A DNA stretch of 37,490 bases from assembly GCA_945861875.1 (NCBI GenBank), contig CAMAWC010000037.1, forward strand, positions 1-37,490, written 5' to 3'. Of the stretch, positions 29,697-37,490 are shown piece by piece. Below the pieces are notes generated by a model, which saw only the letters and a list, made by a program, of their open reading frames with translations, did no database searches and was not told the origin of the DNA. This DNA is from Bordetella parapertussis (GTDB lineage Bacteria > Pseudomonadota > Gammaproteobacteria > Burkholderiales > SG8-39). The position numbers and the translations under genes are program-made. Within the stretch, counting starts at the first letter, position 1; each line of letters begins with the position of its first letter.

Positions 29697-29732
29697 GACG
29701 GCGCCAAAGCAGCATCTGGCGCCGTCTTTTTT
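29697..29732 (+). terminator. Rho-independent terminator between rplT and pheS
   Basis: Perfect 10-bp stem GACGGCGCCA (29697-29706) with TGGCGCCGTC (29717-29726), 10-nt loop, then six T (29727-29732). It lies 24 nt upstream of the pheS start, so pheST must be reached by read-through or its own promoter. No Phe-rich leader peptide was found before it. Confidence 0.9.
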
Positions 29733-29756
29733 GGCCGCAGCAAACCCCGTCTCCCC

Positions 29757-30800
29757 ATGAATAACCTCGACGCCATCGTTCGTGAAGCACTGGACCGGTT
29801 CGGCAGCATTGCCGATGCCGCCGAACTCGAGCAGGCCAAGGCGCGTTTTCTTGGCAAGTCCGGTGTCCTCACCGAATTGCTCAAGGGCCTCGGCAAGATG
29901 CCCCTGGAGGAGCGGCGCGATGCCGGCGCAAAAATCAATGCTGCCAAAGAGCAGATCGAGGCCGCCCTGGCCGCACAACGCGACGCGCTTGCGCAAAAGC
30001 AACTGCTGTCACGGCTTGAAGCCGAATCACTCGACGTAACCCTGCCCGGTCGCAGACGCGGAGGCGGCAGTCTCCACCCGGTGGTGCTGACCTGGATGCG
30101 TGTGGAGGAAATTTTCCGCTCGATCGGGTTTGACGTGGCGGATGGTCCGGAAATTGAAACGGACTGGTACAACTTCACCGCGCTGAATAACCCGGAAAAC
30201 CATCCGGCGCGGTCGATGCAGGATACCTTTTACGTCGAGGACAAGGACGCCGGCGGCTTGCAGCTGCTGCTGCGGACCCATACCAGCCCGATACAGGTGC
30301 GCTACGCCAGGCAGCACGTCGAGCGGCACCGCCACCTGGAACACATGCCGCCGATCAAGGTCATCGCACCCGGGCGCACCTACCGTGTCGACAGCGACGC
30401 CACGCATTCGCCGATGTTCCACCAGTTCGAGGGCCTGTGGATATCGGAGGACATCAGCTTTGCCGACCTCAAGGGCGTCTACCTCGATTTTGTGCGGCGC
30501 TATTTCGAATCCGATGACGTGCAGGTGCGTTTCCGGCCGTCGTATTTTCCGTTCACCGAGCCCTCGGCGGAAATCGACATGATGTTCGCCAGCGGCCCGA
30601 ACAAGGGCAGATGGCTGGAGATATCCGGCTCGGGCCAAGTCCATCCCGGTGTCATCCGCAACTTCGGCCTCGACCCGGAACGTTATATCGGCTTTGCCTT
30701 TGGTTCCGGGCTGGAGCGGCTCACCATGCTTCGTTACGGCATCAACGACTTGCGCCTGTTTTACGAGGGCGATTTGCGTTTTCTAGAGCAATTCGCCTGA
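29757..30800 (+). CDS. pheS: Phenylalanyl-tRNA synthetase alpha subunit
   Basis: A 347-residue class II catalytic subunit of the alpha2-beta2 enzyme. The N-terminal coiled coil (about 1-90) contacts tRNA. The catalytic domain begins near [12 protein letters not shown]. Motifs seen are [29 protein letters not shown], the active-site region [33 protein letters not shown] (motif 2 and the phenylalanine pocket), [14 protein letters not shown] and [11 protein letters not shown] (motif 3). ATG 29757 follows a C-rich sequence without a clear Shine-Dalgarno. pheT follows after 19 nt. Confidence 0.97.
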   Translation: MNNLDAIVREALDRFGSIADAAELEQAKARFLGKSGVLTELLKGLGKMPLEERRDAGAKINAAKEQIEAALAAQRDALAQKQLLSRLEAESLDVTLPGRRRGGGSLHPVVLTWMRVEEIFRSIGFDVADGPEIETDWYNFTALNNPENHPARSMQDTFYVEDKDAGGLQLLLRTHTSPIQVRYARQHVERHRHLEHMPPIKVIAPGRTYRVDSDATHSPMFHQFEGLWISEDISFADLKGVYLDFVRRYFESDDVQVRFRPSYFPFTEPSAEIDMMFASGPNKGRWLEISGSGQVHPGVIRNFGLDPERYIGFAFGSGLERLTMLRYGINDLRLFYEGDLRFLEQFA

Positions 30801-30819
30801 CCAAAAGGCCTGGCTGACA

Positions 30820-33240
30820 ATGCAAATTTCAGAAAAATGGTTGCGCACCCTGGTCAATCCGGACTTGACCACCGATCAGCTCGTGCATTTGCTGACGATG
30901 TCCGGTCTCGAGGTCGAGGAGTGCAAGCGCGTCGCACCGGCTTTTTCCGGTGTGGTGGTGGGGCAGGTTCTCGAAACCGGCCGGCATCCGAACGCCGACC
31001 GCTTGTCGCTGTGCCGTGTCGACGCCGGCCTTGCGGAGCCGCTTTCCATCGTCTGCGGGGCGCCCAATGTCACCGCCGGCATGAAGGTGCCGGTCGCGAA
31101 AATCGGTGCCCGCCTGCCGGGTGACGCACCGGACAAGCCTTTCGAAATAAAGTTGGCCAAAATGCGCGGCGTGGAAAGCCAGGGCATGCTCTGTTCCGCG
31201 CGCGAACTGGGTTTGTCAGATGACCACAGCGGCTTGCTGGGCCTGCCGGCGGACGCGCCGGTCGGCGGCGACTTCCGCGATTATTACGCGCTTGACGACG
31301 CACTGCTTACAATCAAGCTGACGCCAAACCGCGCCGATTGCCTCTCTATACTCGGTGTGGCTCGCGAGGTGGCGGCTCTCACCGGTGCGCCTCTCACGGT
31401 GCCCGAGATCATTCCCGTGGCACCCGTAGGCAACGCCGTCCTTGCCGTGAAAATAAGCGACAGCAGTGGGTGCGGCAGATTCACCGGGCGCGTAATTCGC
31501 AATGTCAACGCCAATGCGCCTACGCCCGACTGGATGCGGCAGCGCCTCGAGCGGGCAGGGCAGCGCCCGATCTCCGCGCTGGTCGACGTCACCAACTACG
31601 TCATGCTTGAACTGGGACGGCCGCTGCATGTGTATGACTTTGACAAATTGTCCGGTGGCATTGACGTGCGCTTTGGGCGCAAGGACGAGCAGGTCAAATT
31701 GCTCAATGAGCAGACCGTCGCCGTTGACGAGACCATTCTTTGCATCACCGACGCCTCCGGTCCCATCGGCCTCGCGGGCATCATGGGTGGTGACAGCACC
31801 AAGGCCGATCTTGACACGGTAAACATTTATCTTGAATCGGCGTTCTTTTTTCCCGATGCCATCGCGGGCCGTTCACGGCGTTACAACTTTACCAGTGACG
31901 CGGCGCACCGCTTTGAGCGCGGGGTGGATTTCGAAAACAACATTCCCGGGATAGAGCGGGCAACGCGGCTGATCCTGGGTCTATGCGGCGGCGAGCCCGG
32001 TCCGGTACAGGACCAGGTCGCGCGCCTGCCGGAGCGCAAGCCTGTGCGCATGCGCGTCGCGCGCGCACAAAAGATAATTGGCCTGGACATCAGCGCCAGC
32101 CAGATGGCCGATATATTCGGCCGTCTGGGCTTTGCGTTTTCGCGTCATCCTGTCGCGGGGGGCGAAGTGTTTGTGGTGACTCCGCCGGCATATCGCTTTG
32201 ACATTGAAATTGAAGAAGACCTGATAGAGGAAGTGGCGCGCCTTTACGGCTTTGAGCGCATTCCGGCCAACCCGCCGCGTGCCGTGGCGGCAATGCTGCC
32301 CCAGCCCGAATCGATCCGCAGTACCCATGAACTGCGCCGGCAACTGGCCGCGAGCGGCTACCGCGAGGTCATCAATTTCAGCTTTGTCGATATCGAATGG
32401 GAACAGGACTTCGCCACCAACGCCAGGCCGATCCGGCTGCTTAATCCCATCGCCAGCCAGCTGGCGGTGATGCGCTCGACACTGATTGGCAGCCTGGTCG
32501 CCAATGTTCGCTATAACCTGAATCGCAAGTGCGACCGCGTCAGGGTATTTGAAGTCGGCCGGGTGTTCCTCCATGATCCAGCGGCCGAGGACGGGGCTTT
32601 TTCCGTTGCCGGGCTAAATCAGCCGATGCGCATCGGCGCAATCGCCTACGGACCCGCTGCGGAAGAGCAATGGGGTATCCCGGGCCGCAATGTCGACTTT
32701 TATGACGTCAAGGGTGATATTGAAACCCTGCTCGGTTCTGCCGGTGACAGGGCGCAGTTTGTTGCCGGACACCATGCCGCTTTTCATCCGGGCCGCTGTG
32801 CGCAAATCCTGCTGGACGGAAATCCGGTGGGTTGGCTGGGTGAGTTGCATCCGCAGTGGCTGGCAAAATATGAATTGCCGTCTGCGCCGGTTGTGTTCGA
32901 ACTCGATGTGGAAGCAGTGGCAAAACGGGCGCTTCCAGCCTACCGCGATTTGTCCAAATTCCCGGCGCTTATCCGGGACCTTGCCGTGGTGGTGGCCGAG
33001 GGGGTTACGGCACAATCGCTTTTGGACGAAATCCAGACGGCGAAAATCGATGTTTTACAGACCGTCCGGCTGTTCGATGTCTATCGTGGCAAAGGCATAG
33101 CGCCAGGGCAAAAAAGCCTTGCATTTCGGGTAGTTATGCAAGATACTGCGAAAACATTGACGGATGAAGAGGCCGATTCAGTGACGGCCCGGTTGATCCA
33201 GATTCTGGCTTTACGGCATGGGGCAAAGCTGCGCGCTTAA
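30820..33240 (+). CDS. pheT: Phenylalanyl-tRNA synthetase beta subunit
   Basis: An 806-residue subunit with usual domains. The start is QISEKWLRTLVNPDLTTDQL. A tRNA-binding OB fold (about 40-150) carries HPNADRLSLCRVD and the SQGMLCSARELGLSDDHSGLL block. The B3/B4 editing domain holds ALVDVTNYVMLELGRPLHVYDFDKL. The B5 domain (about 405-475) and a degenerate synthetase core follow. The C-terminal FDX-ACB anticodon-binding domain (about 710-806) includes YRDLSKFPALIRDLAVVV and QKSLAFRVVMQD. Full length, no lesions seen. Confidence 0.97.
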   Translation: MQISEKWLRTLVNPDLTTDQLVHLLTMSGLEVEECKRVAPAFSGVVVGQVLETGRHPNADRLSLCRVDAGLAEPLSIVCGAPNVTAGMKVPVAKIGARLPGDAPDKPFEIKLAKMRGVESQGMLCSARELGLSDDHSGLLGLPADAPVGGDFRDYYALDDALLTIKLTPNRADCLSILGVAREVAALTGAPLTVPEIIPVAPVGNAVLAVKISDSSGCGRFTGRVIRNVNANAPTPDWMRQRLERAGQRPISALVDVTNYVMLELGRPLHVYDFDKLSGGIDVRFGRKDEQVKLLNEQTVAVDETILCITDASGPIGLAGIMGGDSTKADLDTVNIYLESAFFFPDAIAGRSRRYNFTSDAAHRFERGVDFENNIPGIERATRLILGLCGGEPGPVQDQVARLPERKPVRMRVARAQKIIGLDISASQMADIFGRLGFAFSRHPVAGGEVFVVTPPAYRFDIEIEEDLIEEVARLYGFERIPANPPRAVAAMLPQPESIRSTHELRRQLAASGYREVINFSFVDIEWEQDFATNARPIRLLNPIASQLAVMRSTLIGSLVANVRYNLNRKCDRVRVFEVGRVFLHDPAAEDGAFSVAGLNQPMRIGAIAYGPAAEEQWGIPGRNVDFYDVKGDIETLLGSAGDRAQFVAGHHAAFHPGRCAQILLDGNPVGWLGELHPQWLAKYELPSAPVVFELDVEAVAKRALPAYRDLSKFPALIRDLAVVVAEGVTAQSLLDEIQTAKIDVLQTVRLFDVYRGKGIAPGQKSLAFRVVMQDTAKTLTDEEADSVTARLIQILALRHGAKLRA

Positions 33241-33247
33241 CAGGGAA

Positions 33248-33295
33248 CGGGGAGTGATTCCCCGAGTGACAACGCGGAAGAGGACCTCCTCTTCC
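33248..33295 (+). repeat. Two adjacent hairpins in the pheT-ihfA gap
   Basis: Hairpin 1: CGGGGA (33248-33253) with TCCCCG (33259-33264). Hairpin 2: GAAGAGGA (33277-33284) with TCCTCTTC (33287-33294), plus an outer G-C pair. Neither has a T tract. Hairpin 2 ends 3 nt before the ihfA Shine-Dalgarno AGGGGG. Confidence 0.5.
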
Positions 33296-33309
33296 CCAGG
33301 GGGATGAGA

Positions 33310-33624
33310 ATGACGCTGACCAAGGCCGAATTGGCGGACATGCTGTTTGAAAAAGTAGGGCTGAACAAGCGCGAGGCGAAGGACATGGTGGAAACCTTCT
33401 TTGAGGAGGTGCGCATCGCCCTCGAAGCGGGCGACAGCGTAAAACTCTCCGGTTTCGGCAATTTCCAGCTGCGTGACAAGCCGCAGCGGCCGGGCCGCAA
33501 TCCAAAAACCGGCGAGGAAATTCCCATCACCGCCCGTCGAGTAGTGACATTCCACGCCAGCCAGAAACTCAAGGCGATGGTGGAAGACGCGCAGGAAAAT
33601 GGAAAACAGCCGAGCCAGCAGTAG
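33310..33624 (+). CDS. ihfA: Integration host factor alpha subunit
   Basis: A 104-residue HU/IHF-family DNA-bending protein; with IhfB it makes sharp bends used in recombination, replication and transcription. It begins [27 protein letters not shown], has [26 protein letters not shown] with the complete Pro-containing beta-arm, and ends [12 protein letters not shown]. Two in-frame ATGs exist. The one at 33310 is chosen because AGGGGG (33298-33303) abuts the first ATG (33304) with no spacing but lies 6 nt before the second. The last 26 nt overlap the next gene. Confidence 0.94.
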   Translation: MTLTKAELADMLFEKVGLNKREAKDMVETFFEEVRIALEAGDSVKLSGFGNFQLRDKPQRPGRNPKTGEEIPITARRVVTFHASQKLKAMVEDAQENGKQPSQQ

Positions 33625-33991
33625 CCTGCCGCCGATCCCGGCGAAGCGCTACTTCACCATAGGCGAGGTGAGCGAGCTGTGCGGGGTCAAACCGCACGTG
33701 TTGCGCTACTGGGAGCAGGAATTCACCCAGCTAAAACCGGTCAAGCGCCGCGGCAACCGGCGCTACTACCAGCATCATGAAGTCCTGCTGATCCGGCGCA
33801 TTCGCGAACTGCTTTACGAGCAGGGTTTCACCATCAGCGGCGCGCGCAACCGGCTTGATAACCATCTCGGCCCGAATGGCGCAGCGGCGTCGAGTGCCCA
33901 GAAAGCGGACGCGTCCGGCGATTCTGTGGGTTTTGACGCAAACTGGCTGCGGCAAGAGCTCAAAACCGTAATTGATTCGCTGCGCGCTTAG
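33599..33991 (+). CDS. MerR-family transcriptional regulator
   Basis: A 130-residue regulator. The N-terminal winged helix reads [28 protein letters not shown], followed by [41 protein letters not shown], the MerR core. The C-terminal part lacks the Cys or other ligand residues of metal or drug sensors, so the effector is unknown. Overlapping ihfA by 26 nt, it occupies the position of the short MerR-like gene that commonly follows ihfA in beta- and gammaproteobacteria. Confidence 0.9.
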   Translation: MENSRASSSLPPIPAKRYFTIGEVSELCGVKPHVLRYWEQEFTQLKPVKRRGNRRYYQHHEVLLIRRIRELLYEQGFTISGARNRLDNHLGPNGAAASSAQKADASGDSVGFDANWLRQELKTVIDSLRA

Positions 33992-34011
33992 GGCGCGGCG
34001 GCTTCCTCTGC

Positions 34012-34017
34012 TATAAT
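34012..34017 (+). promoter_or_regulatory. -10 element of tRNA-Pro promoter
   Basis: Consensus TATAAT at 34012-34017, about 14 nt before the mature tRNA-Pro 5' end. No good -35 hexamer is found at 16-18 nt; the surrounding sequence is G+C-rich. Confidence 0.55.
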
Positions 34018-34030
34018 CCGCAGCTCGAGT

Positions 34031-34107
<77 letters not shown>

Positions 34108-34135
34108 ATATAATCAAAGAGTTAGAGATAATAGA

Positions 34136-34159
34136 AGACCAGCGAAAGCTGGTTTTTTT
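34136..34159 (+). terminator. Rho-independent terminator after tRNA-Pro
   Basis: ACCAGC (34138-34143), tetraloop GAAA, GCTGGT (34148-34153), then a run of T to 34159. It ends the tRNA-Pro transcript. Confidence 0.85.
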
Positions 34160-34164
34160 ATTTT

Positions 34165-34186
34165 GCGGTACGGTAAGCGGTACGGT
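34165..34186. repeat. Tandem 10-bp direct repeat next to tRNA-Pro
   Basis: GCGGTACGGT occurs at 34165-34174 and again at 34177-34186, separated by AA. Short direct repeats beside a tRNA 3' end are typical of tyrosine-integrase arm or excisionase sites in tRNA-targeting islands. No integrase gene is in the window, so the role is inferred. Confidence 0.55.
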
Positions 34187-34247
34187 TTAGCAAATGTGTC
34201 CGCTACTACGCCATATCTGGCATTTCTTCCCTCTGCAACATATCCAT

Positions 34248-34475
34248 ATGCCCCTAACCCGTAGCCAACTCGCTGCCATGCTCGCCGACAACATTGGCCT
34301 AACCAAGGTAGAGGCACGGGATCTTGTCGCCAGCTTCTACGAGGAGCTGACCTTGGCCCTTGAGACTGGCGAATCCGTGTTCCTGGCGGGATTTGGTGAG
34401 TTCCAGGTAACTGAGGGCAGGGTGTCCTTTTTCTCCGGCCCTGAAGGCCTAGACGCGCAGCTCTGGGTAAGCTGA
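34248..34475 (+). CDS. Short IHF/HU-like protein lacking the beta-arm
   Basis: A 75-residue protein. Residues 1-54 align without gaps to the IhfA encoded about 0.9 kb upstream, with 29 of 54 identical by eye (for example LALETGESVFLAGFGEFQV versus [19 protein letters not shown]). After GFGEFQV, the 20-25 residues that form the Pro-tipped DNA-binding beta-arm are missing. A short divergent tail, TEGRVSFFSGPEGLDAQLWVS, follows. Either an in-frame deletion has left a decaying gene or this is a dimerising HU-fold protein that no longer bends DNA. The start at 34248 (MPLTRSQL) is chosen by alignment; the frame opens at 34194. No clear Shine-Dalgarno. First gene of the island, upstream of brxF. Confidence 0.65.
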   Translation: MPLTRSQLAAMLADNIGLTKVEARDLVASFYEELTLALETGESVFLAGFGEFQVTEGRVSFFSGPEGLDAQLWVS

Positions 34476-34481
34476 ACAATT

Positions 34482-34527
34482 CGTTCTATAGGCTCTCAGC
34501 CTATACGAACGTCGAGGTTCTCTCGAC
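34482..34527. terminator. Two abutting hairpins after the IHF-like gene
   Basis: Hairpin 1: CGTTC and TATAGGCT (34482-34494) pair with AGCCTATA and GAACG (34498-34511), one bulged C, 3-nt loop. Hairpin 2: GTCGAG (34511-34516) with CTCGAC (34522-34527), then TTT. They may terminate the short IHF-like gene's transcript or form a structured element of the island. The remaining gap to 34716 shows no convincing gene. Confidence 0.5.
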
Positions 34528-34699
34528 TTTCCCGTACTTACCCCATTGTGCCAATAGATTTTGCTCAATATGTGCTGCGCGGTAGTCCTGACTCTACCTA
34601 AAACAGGATGCGATTCTCCAGTTTGTGGGTCTGTTGAGTAAGCGCGATGGCGTGCTAAATACCACCGGTAGCCGTGCTATCGTCGCGTGGTTGAATTGG

Positions 34700-34705
34700 G
34701 ATAAT
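34700..34705 (+). promoter_or_regulatory. Candidate -10 element of brxF
   Basis: GATAAT at 34700-34705 matches TATAAT at five of six and lies 11 nt before the brxF ATG. No convincing -35 is present at 17 nt. The position would give a leaderless or nearly leaderless mRNA, in agreement with the absence of a Shine-Dalgarno sequence. Confidence 0.35.
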
Positions 34706-34754
34706 AGACATCGCGGATGTTAGAAGACCTTGAACAGCTCGCAATAGACATCGC
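34703..34754. repeat. 12-bp direct repeats at the brxF start
   Basis: AATAGACATCGC occurs at 34703-34714, just before the brxF ATG, and again at 34743-34754 inside codons 9-13. The spacing of 40 bp is close to four helical turns, as expected for paired operator half-sites, but chance or duplication cannot be excluded. Confidence 0.45.
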
Positions 34755-35178
34755 AGCCCGAAAAAGCAAGCTAATCCTCCTCGTTTCGCCCCTACATATT
34801 GGGACGACGGCGTTGCTTTTGGCATTTGCCAAACACGTAGGTGCACGCATTTTGAACGTGGGCTCAGAGGTGGGGCGCCGGTTAGCTGTCGTACCGGAAA
34901 AGCAGCGCCCCCTGCAGGCCATCGCCGCGTTGCGTGAATTGGCCGATGAATATTCGAAGGACGACTTACTGCTAATCGATAACATTGAATTGTTATTCGA
35001 CCCCACATTGCAGCTAAATCCTCTGGATTTGCTGAAGCGCCAAGCTGGCAACAGGCGTGTAATTGCGATTTGGCCCGGTGAGTTACACGACGGTCGGCTG
35101 ACCTATGCCGATATGGGACATCCAGAACATCAGGACTATAGCGTTGACGGCTTGGTCACATTTCAAACTCAGTCTTAG
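34717..35178 (+). CDS. brxF: BREX-3 P-loop protein BrxF (degenerate Walker A)
   Basis: A 153-residue protein matching BrxF, the small P-loop protein of type 3 BREX phage defence. Hallmarks are the Walker B-like block DLLLIDNIELLFDP (83-96), NPLDLLKRQAGNRRVIAIWPG (101-121), and the LTYADMGHPEH end (128-138). The P-loop position reads LLVSPLHIGTTALL (21-34). Against G-x4-G-K-T/S, the first Gly is Ser24 and the Lys is Thr30 (ACG, one base from AAG). ATP binding may be lost. The start at 34717 is forced by in-frame stops just upstream. Its stop lies 15 nt before the large ATPase gene. Identification from family memory plus context; nucleotide-binding loss is inference. Confidence 0.82.
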   Translation: MLEDLEQLAIDIAARKSKLILLVSPLHIGTTALLLAFAKHVGARILNVGSEVGRRLAVVPEKQRPLQAIAALRELADEYSKDDLLLIDNIELLFDPTLQLNPLDLLKRQAGNRRVIAIWPGELHDGRLTYADMGHPEHQDYSVDGLVTFQTQS

Positions 35179-35193
35179 AGAATAGGGGGAGAT

Positions 35194-37490
35194 ATGCGTT
35201 ACGGTGACCTCATACAATTTGAACCGATTGAATCGGTCATACAGCTACTTGACGCTAATCGGCCGGACGAGGCTAAGAAGCTCGTTGCGACCTACGTCAT
35301 TTCCGACGCCATGGCAGAGCGAATCGCCAAGCAGATTATTCCGCAGATCTCATTCGATGAGTCTGTCGATCACATGGGCCTGCTGGTGGTTGGCAACTAC
35401 GGGACTGGTAAATCGCATTTGATGTCAGTACTGTCTCTTGTGGCTGAGGATGTGGTCTACCAGCCGATGATCCGCCACCCCAAGGTCGCAGAAGCGGCGG
35501 GAAAGATCGCGGGCAAGTTCAAGGTGCACCGCATTGAGATCTCCAGCCAGATGTCTCTGCGGGACATCATTACCCAGGAACTTGAACTTTTTCTTGAAAA
35601 AAACGGCGTCAGCTACTCGTTCCCGGCTGCGGACAAGGTGGTCAACAACAAGGCGGCGTTCGAGGAAATGATGGCCGCGTTCGCCGAGGTGCATCCCAAC
35701 CACGGCGTGTTGTTGGTGGTCGACGAGTTTCTCGACTATCTGCGGTCCCGCAAGGATCACGACTTGGTGCTGGACCTGTCTTTTCTGCGCGAGATAGGTG
35801 AAGTCACAAAGCATCTGCGCTTTCGCTTTGTTGCGGGGGTGCAGGAGGCCATCTTCGATAGCAACCGATTTCAGCACGTCGCCGACAGCTTGCACCGTGT
35901 AAAGGACCGTTTCACCCAAGTATTGCTGGCTCGGCAAGACGTCAGCTTCGTGGTCGCGGAGCGACTGCTGAAAAAGACAACTGACCAGCAAAACAAGATT
36001 CGGACCTATCTTACCAAGTACGCCAAGTTCTACAGTTCGATGAACGAGCGCATGGACGAGTACGTACGACTGTTCCCGGTTCATCCCGAATACATCGGTA
36101 CCTTCGAGCGGCTGATCTTCACCGAGAAGCGCGGCGCCCTGGTTACCCTGCGCGACCAGATTCAGGCGGTTTTGAACGACGAGGTTCCCGATGATCGCCC
36201 AGGACTGATCAGCTACGACAAATTCTGGGAAACCGTGACCTCCAACTCGGTGCTGCGCGCCGACCCCAGCATCGGTCCTGTCCTGAAGGTGTCTGAGGTC
36301 CTTGCGGAGCGCGTGTTGAAGGCCTTTACCCGCCCGGCTTACAAGCTCATGGCGCAGCGCGTGATTGCCGCCCTGTCGGTGCATCGACTTACCACTGGCG
36401 GCGACATCTATGTCCCTGTTGGCCCGACCGATGTCGAGCTGCGGGACACGCTATGCCTTTATCAGCCAGGAATTGAAGACCTCGGTGGCGAACCAGCGGA
36501 CGACCTACTTACCGCTGTGCAGACTACCCTGCGGGAGATCGTCAAGACGGTTAACGGTCAGTTCATCTCCAAGGCCCCGGACACTGAACAGTATTACCTT
36601 GATCTCAAAAAGGACGTTGACTACGATGCACAAATCGAGAGGCGCGCCGAGGCCTTGTCCGACGATGCGCTAGACCGCGCTTACTATGGCGCCATAAAGC
36701 AGTTAATGGAGCGAATTGACGAGAATACCTATGTCACTGGGCATCAGATTTGGCAGTACTCGATTGAATGGCAAGACCACCGTGTTGACCGCAACGGTTA
36801 CCTGTTTTTCGGGGCACCGAATGACCGACCCACTGCCCAGCCTGAACGCGATTTCTACGTGTACTTTATTCAACCGTTTGAGCCTCCGCGTTTTCGAGAC
36901 GAAAATAAGTCGGACGAGGTGTTCTTCCGACTAAAAGGCCTCGACGAAGACGTAAAGCGCCATCTGTCGTTCTATGCGGCAGCGCATGACCTTGCCTCGA
37001 CTGCCAGCGGTGCTACCAAGGTGGTCTATCTCGATAAGGGTAAAGACGCGCTGCGTGAAATGAGCAAGTGGTTGCAAGTAAAGCAGATGACTGCTTTCGA
37101 GGTCGCATATCAAGGCAAAACCAAAACCCTGAAAGAGTGGGTGAAAGGTATTTCCATCCGCGACAAGCTGCGCTTGGGTGCTGAAGAACGTGCCAACTTT
37201 CGCGACATCGTAAATGTCGTGTCTGGCCTGGCACTTAACCCGCACTTTGCCGAAGTTTCACCTGAGTACCCGATTTTCTCCGCGCTGGTTACGGAGTCTA
37301 GCCGTAAGCAGCTGGTGGCCAGTGCGCTTAAAACCTTAGCCGGCGGCGCACGGACCAAAGAGGCCGTTCTGCTTCTTGATGCGCTAGAGATGCTCGACGG
37401 TGATCGCATTGAACCTAGTCGGTCGCGCTATACGCAGGAGGTATTGAGCCGCATGAATGCCAAAGGGCATGGTCAGGTGCTGAATCGCAG
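35194..37490 (+). CDS. brxC: BREX-3 large P-loop ATPase (BrxC / DUF6079 type), 5' part
   Basis: The frame is open from ATG 35194 (AGGGGGA upstream) to the end of the window, giving 765 codons without a stop; the 3' part is missing. The protein has a canonical Walker A GNYGTGKS (67-74) and Walker B VLLVVDE (172-178), followed by [12 protein letters not shown] and a sensor-like [15 protein letters not shown] long helical region follows. This pattern and the position after brxF match the large BrxC-like ATPase (DUF6079) of type 3 BREX. It is thought to work with the PglX methyltransferase, PglZ and a helicase, expected downstream. Codon use is less G+C-biased than in the core genes. Antisense open frames here are shadows. 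Confidence 0.85.
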   Translation, partial: MRYGDLIQFEPIESVIQLLDANRPDEAKKLVATYVISDAMAERIAKQIIPQISFDESVDHMGLLVVGNYGTGKSHLMSVLSLVAEDVVYQPMIRHPKVAEAAGKIAGKFKVHRIEISSQMSLRDIITQELELFLEKNGVSYSFPAADKVVNNKAAFEEMMAAFAEVHPNHGVLLVVDEFLDYLRSRKDHDLVLDLSFLREIGEVTKHLRFRFVAGVQEAIFDSNRFQHVADSLHRVKDRFTQVLLARQDVSFVVAERLLKKTTDQQNKIRTYLTKYAKFYSSMNERMDEYVRLFPVHPEYIGTFERLIFTEKRGALVTLRDQIQAVLNDEVPDDRPGLISYDKFWETVTSNSVLRADPSIGPVLKVSEVLAERVLKAFTRPAYKLMAQRVIAALSVHRLTTGGDIYVPVGPTDVELRDTLCLYQPGIEDLGGEPADDLLTAVQTTLREIVKTVNGQFISKAPDTEQYYLDLKKDVDYDAQIERRAEALSDDALDRAYYGAIKQLMERIDENTYVTGHQIWQYSIEWQDHRVDRNGYLFFGAPNDRPTAQPERDFYVYFIQPFEPPRFRDENKSDEVFFRLKGLDEDVKRHLSFYAAAHDLASTASGATKVVYLDKGKDALREMSKWLQVKQMTAFEVAYQGKTKTLKEWVKGISIRDKLRLGAEERANFRDIVNVVSGLALNPHFAEVSPEYPIFSALVTESSRKQLVASALKTLAGGARTKEAVLLLDALEMLDGDRIEPSRSRYTQEVLSRMNAKGHGQVLNR

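Noticed and set aside
29657..29756. Phe-leader attenuator of pheST
   Set aside because: The terminator is real, but no short frame rich in Phe codons precedes it.
34194..34247. N-terminal extension of the IHF-like gene
   Set aside because: Alignment with IhfA begins at the internal ATG 34248; the extension is not conserved and starts next to the direct repeats.
35425..36384. 319-codon minus-strand frame opposite the BREX ATPase gene
   Set aside because: The plus-strand frame is uninterrupted for 765 codons and carries Walker A and B motifs; the antisense product has no recognisable motif.

Overview
The window reads as a G+C-rich betaproteobacterial chromosome. The hrcA-hemH-grpE-dnaK-dnaJ and thrS-infC-rpmI-rplT-pheS-pheT-ihfA-merR gene orders, an orphan Bug-type (TctC) solute receptor and a BaiN-like flavoprotein point to Burkholderiales, Rhodocyclales or Nitrosomonadales relatives. 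A finer placement cannot be made from the sequence alone.

Layout. 1-4.5 kb: 3' part of a COG4091-type dehydrogenase with a SAF domain, the GTPase YlqF/RbgA (minus), a Bug receptor and a BaiN/HI0933-type flavoprotein. 4.6-9.6 kb: parE-parC (topoisomerase IV, 4-nt overlap) and an unrecognised exported protein built of two similar repeats. 9.8-13.9 kb (minus): an envelope and proteostasis cluster in the transcription order TPR protein, L,D-transpeptidase, ppiA, ppiB, lpxH. 14-16.5 kb: cysS and a convergent LivJ-type receptor. 16.7-22.9 kb (minus): heat-shock locus hrcA-hemH-grpE-dnaK-dnaJ, with two sigma32-like promoters at 13-nt spacing. 23-26.1 kb: nadK, recN and a small pilin-like membrane protein. 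26.2-34 kb: tRNA-Val(GAC), then the translation operon thrS-infC-rpmI-rplT-pheS-pheT-ihfA-merR. infC starts at a rare AUC codon, and thrS is preceded by a terminator and a possible leader peptide.

The accessory part starts exactly at the 3' end of tRNA-Pro(GGG) (34031-34107). Beyond it the sequence becomes visibly less G+C-rich. It carries a terminator, a tandem 10-bp repeat, a short IHF/HU-like gene lacking the DNA-binding arm, two adjacent hairpins, and then brxF and the 5' part of a large P-loop ATPase gene (brxC/DUF6079 type) that runs off the window. This is the beginning of a type 3 BREX anti-phage island inserted at a tRNA gene. Its BrxF has a degenerate P-loop in which Thr stands where the Walker A lysine is expected.

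Coding assignments rest on motifs, lengths and conserved order seen in the sequence. Promoter, attenuator and attachment-site calls are pattern matches and are marked as such. No intergenic stretch exceeds 300 bases; the longest (34476-34716, 16543-16765, 17891-18104) hold only hairpins, repeats and promoter-like sequence.
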